The notes under the pieces: model-generated
Seen by the model: only the letters and a program-made list of their open reading frames with translations
Databases searched by the model: none
Told to the model about the DNA's origin: nothing
Position numbers and translations under genes: made by a program
DNA from: Cymbidium sinense
Lineage: Eukaryota > Streptophyta > Magnoliopsida > Asparagales > Orchidaceae
Direction of reading: 5' to 3'
NCBI GenBank assembly: GCA_021442155.1
Contig: CM038216.1
Span: 84,912,945-84,976,944 of the forward strand
Length of the DNA stretch: 64,000 bases
In this document: positions 1 through 12,326 of the stretch, piece after piece
Layout: the number at the start of each line of letters is the position of its first letter
How positions within the stretch are numbered: the stretch's first letter is position 1

Positions 1-66
1 TTAGGGTTGTAGGTTTAGGGTTTAGGGTTTAGACTTTAGGGTTTAAGATTTGAAGTTCAGGGTTTT
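1..66 (+). repeat. TTTAGGG telomere-variant block, window edge
   Basis: Short run of TTTAGGG with variants, cut by the window start. It is the right end of a G-rich block of the satellite that fills the next 16.8 kb, so the array continues to the left. Orientation is TTTAGGG on the top strand, as everywhere else in the window. Confidence 0.9.
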
Positions 67-581
67 TTTAATATTATGTAAACCGGTAGGCTTAGGTATT
101 TTTAGTTTATTTTTGATTTATTTTAGTTTGTTTTATTTTTTATTTTTATTTAGATTTATTTTGTTTTTTATTTAGTTTACTTTATTTATTTTAGGTATAT
201 TTAATTTAGTTTAGCTTTTTTATTTTAGTTTATTTTTTAGGTTTAGGTTTAAGTTTACGTAAATTTATTTAGCTTAGTTTTATTTTTATCTTATTTTTGT
301 AAGATTATATTTTATTTTTTATTTTTAGGTTTTGGTTTAGGTTTTTATTTTATTTTTATAGGTTGAGGTTTTAGGTTTTTATTTGAAGTTTATTTTATGT
401 TTTATTTTTTAATTTAGGTATATGTTTATTTTAAGTTTATTTTACTTTATCTAGTTTATGTTTAGGTTTAGTATATTTTAGGTTTAGGTTTAGGTTTTAT
501 TTATTTTAGTTTAGTTTATTTTAGTGTAGGTTTAGGTTTATTTTATTTTTATTTTAGGTTTAGGTTGGTTGAGGCTCTTTG

Positions 582-793
582 ATTTTTTTTTAAATAGAGA
601 ACAAATTCAGAATCAATATTTCTTCTTTTCGATTTCATCAACTAAGTAACACACCAAGTTTTCTAAGACACAAGTGATGACATAGATCAAAAATTAGCAC
701 GCATAGAGAAAATCAAATACCTTAGATAACTAGAATAGTATCTACTGTAAAGACATAGTTCCATAAGAAACAGATCAAATCGTCCATTCTTCT
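582..793 (-). pseudogene. GRP fragment 1 (3'UTR only, antisense)
   Basis: After a T-run at 582-591 the top strand reads the reverse complement of a transcript 3'UTR. It shares its words with seven other copies in the window, for example TTCATCAACTAAGTAACACA and AAGTTTTCTAAGACACAAG. It stops near the position where other copies enter the coding region (CCATTCTTC), so no GRP codons remain, and it passes straight into T-rich satellite. Identity as GRP rests on homology to the longer copies. On the minus strand the order is 3'UTR then poly(A), as in a reverse-transcribed mRNA end. Confidence 0.8.
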
Positions 794-2329
794 GTGTTTA
801 GGTTTTTTTTTAGTTTTTATTTTAGGTTGATTTTATTTTTCTTTTATGTTTAGGTTTTACTTTTAAGTTTATTTTATTTTTTAGTTTAGTGTAGGTTTTT
901 ATTTAATTTTATTTTAATTTAGTTTTTATTATTTTTATTTTTATTTTAAGTTTAGGTTTAGGTTTAGGTTTAGGTTTAGGTTTAGGTTTTAATTTAGGTT
1001 TTTCCTTTTTTTTATTATTTTTATTTTATTTAGGTTTAATTTTATTTATTTATTTTATTTTTAGGTTATATTTAGATTAGGATTATATTTTTAGGTTTTT
1101 AGGGTTTAGGGTTTAGGGTTTAGCGATTTCAGTTAAGGGTTTACAGTTTAGGGTTTAGGGTTTAGGGGTTAGTGTTTAGTTTTTAGGGTTTAGGGTTTAC
1201 GGTTGTAGGTTTTAGGATTTTGGGTTTAGGGTTTAGGGTTTTAGGGTTTAGGGTTTAGGGTTCAGGGGTTAGGGTTTTAGGGTTTAAGTTTTAGGGTTTA
1301 GGATTTATGATTTTGGTTTTGCATTTAGGATTAAGGGTTTAAGTTTTATTTATTTTAGTTTAGTTTATTTTAGTTTAGGTTTATGTTTATTTTCTTTTGT
1401 TTATTTTAGGTTTAGGTTTTTTTTAAAGTTTAGGGTTTAGGTTTAGTTCTTTAATTATTTTTAGGTTTTATTTTTGGGTTATTTTTTAGGTATAAGTTAA
1501 TATTTAGTTTTTCTTTTATGTTTATTTTATTTTTATTTTACGTTTAGTTTTTATTTTATTTAATTTTTTTATTTATAGGTATATTTTATTTTATTTAGTT
1601 TAGTTAAGTTTTATTTATTTTATTTTAATTTAGTTTTTATTTATTATTTTATGGTAATTTTATGTCTAGGTTTAGTTTTTAGTTTTGGTTTGTATTTTAC
1701 ATAGGTTTAGGTATTTTTTTACTTTATTTTATTTTTAGGTTTTACTTAATTTATTTTAATTTTAAGTTTTATTTAGTTGAGGTTTAGGTTTTTTGGTTTT
1801 TAGGGTTTAAGGTTTACGGTTCAGTATTTAGGGTTTAGAGTTTTGGGTTTAGGGTTTGGGGTTTATGGTTTAGGGTATAGGGTTTTAGGTTTTTCAGTTT
1901 AGGGTTTAGGGTTCAGTGTTTTAGGCATTAGGGTTTAGGGTTTAGGGGTTAGGGTTTAGGGGTTTTGGGCTGTAGGTTTAGGGTTTAAGGTTAATTTTAG
2001 GTTTATGGTTTAGGGTTAGGTTTAGGGTTTAGGGTTTATGGTTTAGGGTTTCAGCATTTAGGATTTTAGGTTTTAGTGTTTAACATTTAGGGGTAGGATT
2101 TAGGTTTTTGGGTTTTGGGTTTAGTGTTTAGGCTTTAGGGTTTAGGGTTTTTGTGGTTTAGGGTTTAGGGTTAGCTTAGGGTTTAAGGTTAGATTAAAGT
2201 TTAGGGTTTATGGTGTTGTCTTTAGGATTTAAGGTTTTTAGGGTTTATGGTTTAGGGTTTAGTGTTAGTTTAGGGTTTAATGTTTAGGATTTTAGGGTTT
2301 AGGCTTTAGGCTTTAGGCTTTAGGGTTTA

Positions 2330-2354
2330 GGGTTAGGGTTAGGGTTAGGGTTAG
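2330..2354 (+). repeat. Short run of vertebrate-type TTAGGG repeats
   Basis: Within a TTTAGGG block there are four to five consecutive GGGTTA units. Just upstream, at about 2300-2323, are three TTTAGGC units. Both are single-base variants of the plant repeat clustered in runs rather than scattered, which points to local expansion of a variant. Confidence 0.85.
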
Positions 2355-2564
2355 CTTTAGGGTTTAGGGTTTAGGGTTTAATGATTAGGTTATATGGCTT
2401 AGTGCTTAGGGTTTATGGTGTAGGGTTAAGTTTGGTTTTAGGGTTTAGGGTTTAAGGTTTAGGGTTAAGGATTTTTCAGGGTTTAGGGTTTAGGGTTGTA
2501 GGTTTATGATATATTATTTAATGTTAGTTTTAGAGTTTAGGGTTTAGGATATAGTGTTTAGGGT

Positions 2565-5500
2565 TTTTAAAAAAAATTAAAAGAACTGATAGGTTAGGTT
2601 TATTTAGTTTATTTAGTTTATTTTATATATTTATTTAGGTTTATTTTTTTAATTTACTTTATTTATTTTATGTTTATTTATTTTAGTTTAATTTTTTTAT
2701 TTTAGTTTATTTTTTAGGTTTAAGTTTATGCTTACATTTATTTTCTAAGTTTAGTTTTTATTTTATTTTATTTTTAGGCTTAAGTTTTATTTTATATTTT
2801 TAAGCTTAGGTTTTATATTTTATTTTTAGGTTTAAGTTTAGGTTTTTATTTTACTTTTTTTAGGTTTAGGTTTTAGGTTTTTATTTTAGGTTTATTTTTA
2901 GGATTGGGTTTTTTTTTGTTTATTTTATTTTATTTAGTTTAGCTTTGGGCTCAGGTTTAGTTTATTTTAGGTTTAGGTTCAGGTTTTATTCATTTTAGTT
3001 TAGTTTATTTAAATTTTTCTTTAGGTTTATTTTATAATTACTTTAGGTTTATGTTTTTTCTAGTTTAAGGTTTAGGTTTTATTTTTTATTTCTTTCAAGG
3101 TTTTATTTTTGGGTTTATTGCTTAGGTTTAGGTTTCTATTGTATTCTTATTTTATTTTATTTTAGGTTGATTTTATTTTTATTATATATTTAGGTTATTT
3201 TTTAGGTTTATTCTATTATTTTAGTTTAGTTTAGGTTTTTATTATTTATTATTTTTTTATTTTATTTAAGTTTAGGTTTTCTTATTTATTTTATTTGTAG
3301 GTTTTAATTAGTTTAGGTTTAGGTTTACAGGTTTTTAGGGTAGAGTTTAGGGTTTACGGTTCAGGGTTTAGGGTTTGGGGTTTAGGGTTTAGTGTTTAGG
3401 GTTTAAGGTTTAGGTTTTATTTATTTTAGTTTAGTTTATTTTAATTTAGCTTTATGTTTATTTTAGGTTTACATTTTTTTTAGTTTAAGGTTTAGGTTTT
3501 ATTTTTTATTTATTTTAGGTTTCTTTTTTAGGTTTTGGATTTTATTTACTTTTTATTTTATTTTGATTTAGTTTTATTTTATTTTTATTTTACGTTTAGT
3601 TTTTAGTTTATTTAGGTTTTTTATTTTTAGATTTATTTAATTTTTTAGTTTATTTTAGGTTTTTATTTATTTTATTATAGTTTAGTTTTTATTTTTTAAT
3701 TTATTTTATTTTTAGGTTTAGGTTTAAGTTTAGGTTATTATTTTATTTAGATTTAAGTTTTTATTTATTTTATTTTTAGGTTTTATTTAGTTTAGGTTTA
3801 CATTTTTATGGGTTTAGGGTTTAGTGTCTAGGTTGTAGGTTTTATGGTTTAGGGTTTAGGGTTTAGGATTTAGGGTTTAGGGTTTTACAGTTTAGGATTT
3901 ACATTTTAGGCTTTAGGGTTTAGGGTTTTAGGGTTTAGTGTTTAGGGTTTATGGTTAATAGTTTAGGGTTAGTTTTAGGGTTTAGGGTTTGTGTTTAGGG
4001 TTTAGAGTTTAGGGTTTAGCATTTTAGTGTTTAGTATTTTAGGGTTAAGGTTTAGGGTTTAGGGTTTAGTGTTTAGGCTTTAGATTTTAGGGTTTTTATG
4101 GTTTAGTTTAGGTTAGCAAGGTTTAAGGATAGAGGGTTTAGGTTTAGATTTAAACTTTATGATTTAGTGTTTTAGGGTTTAGGTTTATTTAGGTTTAAAT
4201 CTAGGGTTATAGGTTTAACATTTAGATTTCTAGTTTAAGGTTCTTGGGTTTAGGGTTTAGTTTAGGTTTAAGTTTAGTTTAGAGTTTAGGGTTTAGAGTA
4301 TAGTTTAGGTTTAGGTTTAGATTTAGAACTTAGGATTAGTTTAGGTTTTAGTTTAGTGTTTAGGGTTTAAGGTTTAGGTTTTAGTTTAGGGTTGTTATTT
4401 AGTTTAGTTTATTTTTTTAGTTTAGTTTAGGGTTTAGGTTTAGTTTAGTGTTTAGTGTTTAGGTTTAGGTTTTGGGTTTTTTTAGTTTAGATTTAGTTTT
4501 AGGGCTATATTAGGGTTTAGGGTTTCGATTTAATGCTTTAGGGTTTTTTGGGTTTTGGGTTTAGGGTATAGGGTTAGTTTAGGGTTTAAGGGTCATGGTT
4601 TTAGGCTTTAGGGTTTTGGGTTTAGGATTTAGGGTAGTGCTAGGGTTTTTTTTTCTTTTATTTTTTTTATTTTTAAGGTTAGTGTTAGGGTTAGTGTTAG
4701 GGTTTATGGTTTAGGGTTTACAGTTTAGGGTTTAGGGTTTAAGGTTTAGGGTTTAGGATTAGTTTAAGGTTTAGGTTTTATTTATTTTAGTTTAATTTAT
4801 TTTAATTTTGGTTTATGTTTATTTTAGGTTTAGGTTTTTATAATTTAAGGTTTAGGTTTTTTTAGTTTAAAGTTTAGGTTTTATTTTTTTATTTATTTTT
4901 AGGTTTATTTTTTAGGTTTAGGATTTTATTTAGTTTCTATTTTATTTTAATTTAGTTTTATTTTATTTTTATTTTACATTTAGCTTTTAGTTTATTTAAG
5001 TATTTTATTTTTATGTTTATTTTATTGTTTAGTTTAGTTTAGGTTTTTATTTATTTATTTTTAGTTTACTTTTTATTTTTTATTTTATTTTGTTTTTATG
5101 TTTAGGTTTAAGTTTAGTTTATTATTTTATTTAAATTTAGGTATTTTATTTATTTTATTTTATGTTTTTTAGTTTAGGTTTACGCTTTTAGGGTTTAGGG
5201 TCTAGGGTCTAGGGTTGTATGTTTTATGGTTTAGGGTTTAGGGTTTAGGGTTTAGGGTTTTAGGGTTTAGGGTTTCAGGTTTAGGCTTTAGTGTTAAGGG
5301 TTTTAGGGTTTACGATTTAGTGTTTAGGGTTGAAGGTTTAGGGTTTAGGGTTTACGATTTATTTTAGGGTTTACAGTTTAGTGTTTAGGGTTGAAGGTTT
5401 AGGGTTTATGGTTTAGGATTTATTTTAGGGTTTAAGGCTTGTGTTTAGTGTTTAAAGTTTAGGTTTACTATTTTAGAGTTTAGAGTTTAGGGTTTAGGGT

Positions 5501-8500
5501 TGTTGGGGTTTAAGGGTTAGGGTTAGCTTAGGGTTTAGGGTTAGATTAAGGTTTAAGGTTAAGGGTTTAGGGTTAAGGGTTTAAGGTTTCATATTTTTAG
5601 GGTTTAGGGTTAGTTTAGAATTTAGAGCTTAGGGTTATAGGGTTTAGTGTTTAGGGTTTAAGGTTTTAGGTTTAAGGTGAGGCTTAGGATTTAGGGTTTA
5701 GGGCTTAGGGTTTAGGGTTTAGGGTATAGGGTATAGGGTTTAGGGTTTATGATTTAGGGTTTAGGGTTTAGGGTTTATAGTTTAGGACTTAGGGCTTATG
5801 GTTTAGGATTTAAAGTTTTAAGGTTTAGGGTTTATGGTTTAGGATTTGAGTTTAGAGTTTAAGGTTTAGGGTTTAGGGTTTTTGGGTTTAGTGCTTTATA
5901 GTTTGGGGTTTAAGGTTAGGGTTTAAGATTTAGGGTTTAGTGTTTAGGCTTTAGGGTTTTTGGTTTTTTTTTTGTTTAGGGTTTAGTGTTACCTTAGTGT
6001 TTAGGGTTAGATTAAGGTTTGGGGTTTAGCATTTACAGTTTAGGATTTAGGCTTTAGGGTTTAGGGTTTAGTCTTTAGGGTTAGCTTTGGGTTTAAGGTT
6101 CAAGGTTTTAGGCATTAGGGTTTAGGGTTTAGGATTTAGGGTTAATGTTAGGGTTTATGATTCAGGGTTTACGATTTAGGATTTAGCGTTTAGGGTTTAG
6201 GGTTGAGGGTTAGTTTATTTAGGTTTTAATTTTTAGGTTTTTTTATTTTTTAGTTTAGTTTAGGTTTTTATTTTTTTTATTTTGATTAATTATATATATT
6301 TTATTTTATTTTATTTTAGTTTTAGGTTTCAGTTTAGGTTTAGATTTTACTTTAGGTTTTTATTTTATCTTATTTTGGTTTTATTTTTTATTTTTTTTTA
6401 TTTTTAGGTTTTATTTAATTTAGGTTTTGGTTTTTAGGTTTTTAGCATTTAGGGTTTAGGGTTTAGAGTTTAGGGTTTAGGGTTTTAGGGTTTAGGGTTT
6501 AGAATTTAGGTTTTTTTTTTATTTCAGTTTAGTTTATTCAAGTGTAGGTTTATGTTTATTTTATTTTGTTTATTTTAGGTTTAGGTTTTTTTTTAGTTTA
6601 GGGCTTTAAGTTTAATTTTTTATTTAGCTTTAAGTTTTATTTTTAGGTTTATTTATTCAGTTTAGTTTTTTTTAGTTTTATTTTATTTTATTTTAGGTTT
6701 ATTTAATTTTTATTTTGCATCTAGTTTTTATGTTATTTAGGTTATTTTTCATTTTTTGATTTATTTTATTTTTTTAGTTTAGTTTAGGTTTTTATTTATT
6801 TTATTTTAATTTAGTTTTTATTTTTTATTTATTTTATTTTCAAGTTTAGGTTTAGGTTTAGTTTTATGTTTTAGTTTAGGTTTTCTCATTTAGGTTTTAG
6901 TTTTTTTATTTATTTTATTTTTAGGTTTTATTTAGTTTAGGTTTAGGTTTTTTGTTTTTTAGGGTTTATAGTTTAGGGTTTAGGGTTTAGGGTTTTTAGG
7001 GTTTAGGGTTTGTTTAGGGATTAAAGCTTAGGGTTATATGGTTTAGGACTTAGGGTAAAAAGTTTAAGGTGAGGGTTATATGGTTTATGGCTTAGGGTTT
7101 AGTGTTTAGTGTATAGGGTTTAGGGTTTAGGGTTTAGGGTTGAAGGTTTAGGGTTTAGGGTTTAGGGTTTAGGGTTTAAGGTTTAAGGTTTACAGTTTAT
7201 GATTTAGGGTTTTAAGGTTTAGTTTAGTTTTAGTTTTAGTTTAGGGTTTAGTTTTAGGTTTAGGTTTAGGTTTAATTTTAGGTTTAGTGTTTAGTTTAGG
7301 TTTAGGTTATTTATTTAGGTTTAGTGTTTAAACTTTTGTGTTTTAGTTTTAGGTTTTAGGTTTAGTTAATTAGTTTATTAGGTTTAGGTTTAGTTTATTT
7401 AGGCATTATTTAGGGTTTTAGGTTTAGGGTTTAGTGTGTAGTTAGTTTAGTTAGTTCAAATTTAGGTTTAGGGTTTAGATTTGTTAGTGTTAGGGTTTAT
7501 GATTAGGTTTTATTTAGTTTAGTTTTATTTAGGGTTAGTTTATTTAGGTTTTTAAAATTTAAGTTCATTTTATTTTTTAGTTTAGTTTAGGTTTTTATTT
7601 AATTCTATTTTTATTAATTATATATTTTTTATTTCATTTTATTTTTAGATTTAGGTTTAGGTTTAGGTTAAGATTTTAGTTTAGGTTTAGTTTTTCTATT
7701 TATTTTATTTTTTGGTTTTATTTAGTTTAGATTTTGGTTTTTAGGTTTCTAGAGTTTAGAGTTTAGGGTTTAGGGTTTAGGGTTTAGGGTTTTAGGGTTT
7801 TGAGTTTAGGGTTTGGTTTAGGGTTTAGGGTTTATTTATGTTTTAAGGTTTAGGGTTTAGGATTTAGGTTTTAACATTCAGGGTTTTATGGTTTCAGGTT
7901 TAGGGTTCAGGGTTTATGATTTAGGGTGTTATGGTTTAGGGTTTCAGATTTAGAATTGTAGGTTTAGGGTTGCAGATTAGTTTTAGGGTTGTTGGTTTAG
8001 GGTTTAGGGTTTAGGGTTATATGATTTAGGTTTTAGTGTTTAGGGTTTAGGTTTAGGGTTTAGGGTTTATTTATGTTTTAAGGTTTAGGGTTTAGGATTT
8101 AGGTTTTATTTATTTTAGTTTATTTTATTTAAGCGTAGGTTTAACTTTATTTTATTTTGTATATTTTAGGTTTAGGTTTTTTTTTAGCTTATGGCTTTAG
8201 GTTTAATTTTTTATTCATTTTTAAGTTTTATTTTTATTTTTATTTTTTTGTTAAGGTTTTGTATTAGTTTTTCTATTTTATTTTAGGTTTATTTTGTTTT
8301 TATTTTGCATCTTGTTTATATATTATTTAGGTTTTTATTTTTAAGTTTATTTTATTTTTTTAGTTTAGTTTATGTTTTTATTTACTTTACTTTAATTTAG
8401 TTTTTATTTTTTATTTTATTATATTTTCAAGTTTAGGTTTATTTTTAGGTTTTATTTAGTTTAGGTTTAAGTTTTTAATTTTTTAGGGTTTAAGGTTTAT

Positions 8501-9174
8501 TGTTTAGGGTTTATAGTTTAGGGTTTAGGGTTTGGGGTTTAGGGCTTAGGGTTTATCGATGTAGGTTTTAGGGTTTAGGGTGTAGGGTTTAGGGTTTAAC
8601 ATTCAGGGTTTTACGATTTAGGGTTTAGGGTGTTATGGTTTAGGGTTTCGGGCTTAGAATGGTAGGTTTAGGGTTTATTTATTTTAGGGTTTAGTTTAAT
8701 TATTTAGTTTAGGTTTAGGTTTAGGTTTTGATTTAGTTTAGGTTAGGTTTAGGTTTTATGTTTAGAGTTTAGAGTTAGGTTTAGAGTTTAGTTTTAGTTT
8801 AGGGTTATGTTATTTAGGTTTAGGGTTAGTTTAGTTTATAGTTTAACTTTAGGGTTTAGGTTTTAGTATTTAGGGTTTAAGTTTAGGGTTTTTATAGTTT
8901 AGTTTATTTTAGTTTATAGTTTAAGATTAGGGTTTAGGTTAGGTTTGGGTTAGGGCTTAGGGTTAGGTTTAGGATTAGGGTTTATGTTAGTATTTAGTGT
9001 TTAGTTTAGTTTTAGGTTTTAGGTTAGGTTTTAGGTTTAGGTTTTGGGTTAGGGTTTTTTAGGGTTTAGGGTTTAGGGTTGTAGGCTTAGGGTTTAGGGA
9101 TTAAGGTTAGTTTTAGTGTTTATGGTTTAAGTTTTAGGGTTTAGGATTTAGTGTTTAGGGTTTAGCATTTAGGG
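2565..9174 (+). repeat. Telomere-variant satellite, rearranged stretch between J motifs
   Basis: It starts with a J motif (T/A run ending GAACTGATAGG, 2565-2592). T-rich modules lie at about 2593-3330, 3416-3805, 4756-5180, 6201-6435, 6506-6955, 7546-7745 and 8106-8480. They are separated by TTTAGGG-rich blocks at about 3806-4755, 5181-6200, 6956-7545, 7746-8105 and 8481-9174. The landmark (C)GTTTAG/ATTTAG followed by TTTTTATTTTATT recurs near 3590, 4975, 6713 and 8301, so the T-rich blocks are copies of one module rather than random sequence. J motifs are missing between 2.6 and 9.2 kb, so units here are truncated or fused. No GRP piece is present and nothing coding is seen. Confidence 0.88.
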
Positions 9175-12100
9175 TTTTTTTATTTAAAGAAACTGATAGG
9201 TTTAGGTTATTTTAGTTTATTTTATATTATTATTTATGTTTATTTTTTTTGTTTAGATTTTTATTTTAGTTTATTTTTTAGGTTTAGGTTTAGGTTTAGG
9301 TTTAGGTTTATTTTTCTTGTTTAGTTTTATTTTTACTTTATTTTTTAGGTTTTGGTTTTATTTTTATTTTTTTAGGTTTAGGTTTAAGTTTTTATTTTAA
9401 TTTTTTTAGGTTTAGGTTTTAGCTTTTTATTTTAGGTTTATCTTTAGGTTTAGGTTTATTTTTAGTTTATTTTATTTTATTTAGTTTAGGTTTTTATTTA
9501 GGTTTAGTTTATTTTAGGTTTAGGTTTAGGTTTTATTTATTTTGGATTAGTTTATTTTAGTCAAGGTTTAATTTTTTAATTTTTTATTTTAGGTTTAGGT
9601 TTATTTTTTATTCTTTTTTAGGTTTATTGCTTAGGTTTAAGTTTTTATTTTAGGTTAACTTTATTTTTCTTTTATGTTTAGGTTTTACTTTTAGGTTTAT
9701 TTTATTATTTAGTTTAGTTTAGATGTTCATTTATTTTATTTTAGTTTAGTTTTTATTATTTTTATTTTTATTTTAGGTTTAGGTTTTATTATATTTTTTA
9801 TTTTTATTTTATTTATGTTTAGGTTTTTTTATTTATTTTATTTTTAAGTTATATTTCATTTAGGTTTTGGTTTTTAGGTTTTTAGACTTTAGGGTTTAGT
9901 GTTTTTAGTTTAGGGTTTAGGGTTTAAGGTTTAGGGTTTAGGATTTGGGGTTTAGGGTTTCGGGTTTAGGGTTTAGGGTTTAGGGTTTAGTGTTTTAGGG
10001 TTTAGGGTTTAGGGTTTTAGGGCTTAAGGTTTAGGGTTTACGATTTTGGGTTTTTGGTTTTGGGTTTAGGAGAAATGGTTTAAGTTTTATTTATTTTAAT
10101 TTAGCTTATTTTAGTTTAGGTTTATGTTTATTTTCTTTTATTTATTTTATGTTTAGGTTTTTTTTAGTTTAGGGTTTAGGTTTAATTCTTTAATTATTTT
10201 TAGGTTTTATTTTTGTGTTATTTTTTAGGTATAGGTTATTATTTAGTTTTATTTTATGTTTATGTTTATTTTTATTTTACGTTTAGTTTTTATTTTATTT
10301 AGGAATTTTACGTTTAGGTTTGTTTTATTTTTTTAGTTTAGTTAAGGTTTTATTTATTTTATTCTAATTTAGTTTTTATTTATTATTATTATTATTATTA
10401 TTTTTAGGTTTAGGTTTTAGTTTAGGTTCCTATTTAATATAAGTTTTGGTTTTTTTAATTTATTTTATTTTTAGGTTTTATTTAATTTATTTTAATTTTA
10501 GGTTTTACATAGTTTAGGTTTTTAGGTTTTTAGGGTTTAAGGTTTATGGTTTAGGGTTTGGGGTTAAGGGTTTGGAGTTTAAGGTTTAGGGTCTAGGGTT
10601 TTAGGTTTTATGGTTTAGGGTTTAGTTGATTTTTTTAGGGTTTAGTTTAGTAGTTAATTTGTTAGGGATTTAGGGTTTTAGGGTTTTGGGTTTAGGTTTA
10701 AGTTTAGGGTTAATTATGTTTATGGTTTAGGTTAGGGTTTAGGTTTAGGTTTAAGGTTTAGGTTTTAGGTTTTATGTTTAGGGTTTAGGCTTAGGTTTAG
10801 GTTTATGATTTAAGTTTATAGTTAGGGTTTTAGGTTTTAGGTTTAGGTTTAGTTTTAATTTAGGTTTAGGTTTAGGTTTAGGGTTTTAGGTTTTTTGGGT
10901 TTAGGGTTTAGGGTTAGTTTAGGTTTAAGTTAGGTTTTAGGTTTATTGTTTTGGGTTTAGGAGTTAGGGTTAGTGTTAGGGTTTATGGTTTAGGGTTTAC
11001 GATTTAGGGTTTAGGGTTTAAGGTTTAGGGTTTAGGATTAGTTTAGGGTTTAGGTTTTATTTATTTTAATTTAGTTTATTTTAATTTAGATTTATGTTTA
11101 TTTTAGGTTTATGTTTTTTTTTTAGTTTAAGGTTTAGGTTTTATTTTTTATTCATTTTTAGGTTTATTTTTTTGGTTTAGTATTTTATTTAGTTTCTATT
11201 TTATTTTATTTTAGTTTATTTTATTTTTATTTTACGTTTAGTTTTTAGTTTATTTAGGTTTTTTGTTTTTATGTTTATTTTATTGTTTAGTTTAGTTTAG
11301 GCTTTTATTTATTTTATTTTAGTTTACTTTTTATTTTTTTATTTTATTTTCTTTTTAGGTTTAGGTTTAAGTTTAGGTCATTATTTTGTTTAAATTTAGG
11401 CATTTTATTTATTTTATTTTTAGGTTTTATTTAGTTTAGGTTTACATTTTTAGGGGTTTAGTGTTTAGGTTGATTGTATGTTTTATGGTTTAGGGTTTAG
11501 GGTTTAGGGTTAGTTTTAGGGTTTAGGGTTTATGGTTTAGGGTTTAGGGTTTAGGGTTTTAGGCTTTAGGGTTTTAGGGTTTATGGTTTAGAGTTTATTT
11601 AGTTTAGGGTTTAAATTTTAGTTTTAGATTTAGGTTTTTTAGGTTTAGAGTTTATAGTTTAGGGTTTAGGGTTTAGCATTTTAGGGTTAGGAGTTTAGGT
11701 TTAGTTTAGGTTTATTTTATTTATAGGTTAGGGTTATTTTATTTTATAGGTTAGGTTAGAGTTTAAAACTTAGTTATAGGTTTAGTATTTAGTATTTTAG
11801 TTTAGTAGGTTAGGAGTTTTAGTTTACTTAGGTTTAGTTTAGGTATTATAGTTTAGGTTTAGGTTTAGGTTTAGGTTTAGGGTTTAGGTTTTTAATATTT
11901 AGGACTTAAGTTTATTTAGGTTTTAGTTTAGGAGTTTTAGGTTTAGGTTTATGTTTAGGGTTTAGGGTTTTAGGTTATTTTAGGTTTAGGATTTAAGTTA
12001 TTTTAGGTTTAGGGTTTAGTATTTAGGTTTAGGGTTTTAGGTTTTGTGTTTAGGTTTAGTTAGGTAGCGTTAGTTTTAGTTTATTTTAGGTTTAAACTTT

Positions 12101-12326
12101 AGTTTTTTTTTGGGTTTTAGGTTTAGTGTTTAGTGTTAGTTTAGTTAGGTTAGTTTTAGGCTTTATTAGGTTTAGATTTAGGGTTAGTGTTAGGGTTTAT
12201 GATTTTTAGGTTTAGGGTTTAGGTTAGTTATTTTTGGTTTAGTGTTTAGGGTTAGTTTTAGGGTTTATGGTTTAGAGTTAAGGGTTTAGGATTTTGTGTT
12301 TAGGGTTTAGAGTTTTGGGTTTAGGG
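9175..12326 (+). repeat. Telomere-variant satellite, three modules
   Basis: J motif at 9175-9200 (TTTAAAGAAACTGATAGG). T-rich modules follow at about 9200-9880, 10081-10525 and 11046-11450, with TTTAGGG blocks at about 9881-10080, 10526-11045 and 11451-12326. The landmark TTTTACGTTTAGTTTTTA occurs near 10275 and 11230. A simple (TTA)n run of about 24 bp sits at 10379-10402. No gene is seen. Confidence 0.88.
10379..10402 (+). repeat. (TTA)n microsatellite
   Basis: Eight perfect TTA units inside a T-rich satellite module. The same place in other modules reads TTTTTATTTATTTTATT, so it is probably a slippage product. Confidence 0.9.

Larger units (their letters stand above)
61..2564 (+). repeat. 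Telomere-variant satellite, irregular unit with GRP fragment 1
   Basis: The unit opens with the junction motif J (T-run, then a diverged AAATTAAGTAAACCGATAGG; here ending AAACCGGTAGG near 80-90). A T-rich block at 91-581 is built of TTTAGG, TTTAG and TTTATTTT words, and GRP fragment 1 lies at 582-793. T-rich sequence continues to about 1095. A TTTAGGG block lies at about 1096-1335, another T-rich module at about 1336-1790, and a long TTTAGGG block at about 1791-2564. The T-rich module carries the recurrent landmark ATTTTACGTTTAGTTTTTAT near 1535-1555. The top strand is nearly devoid of C outside the GRP piece. No coding potential is seen. Confidence 0.9.
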
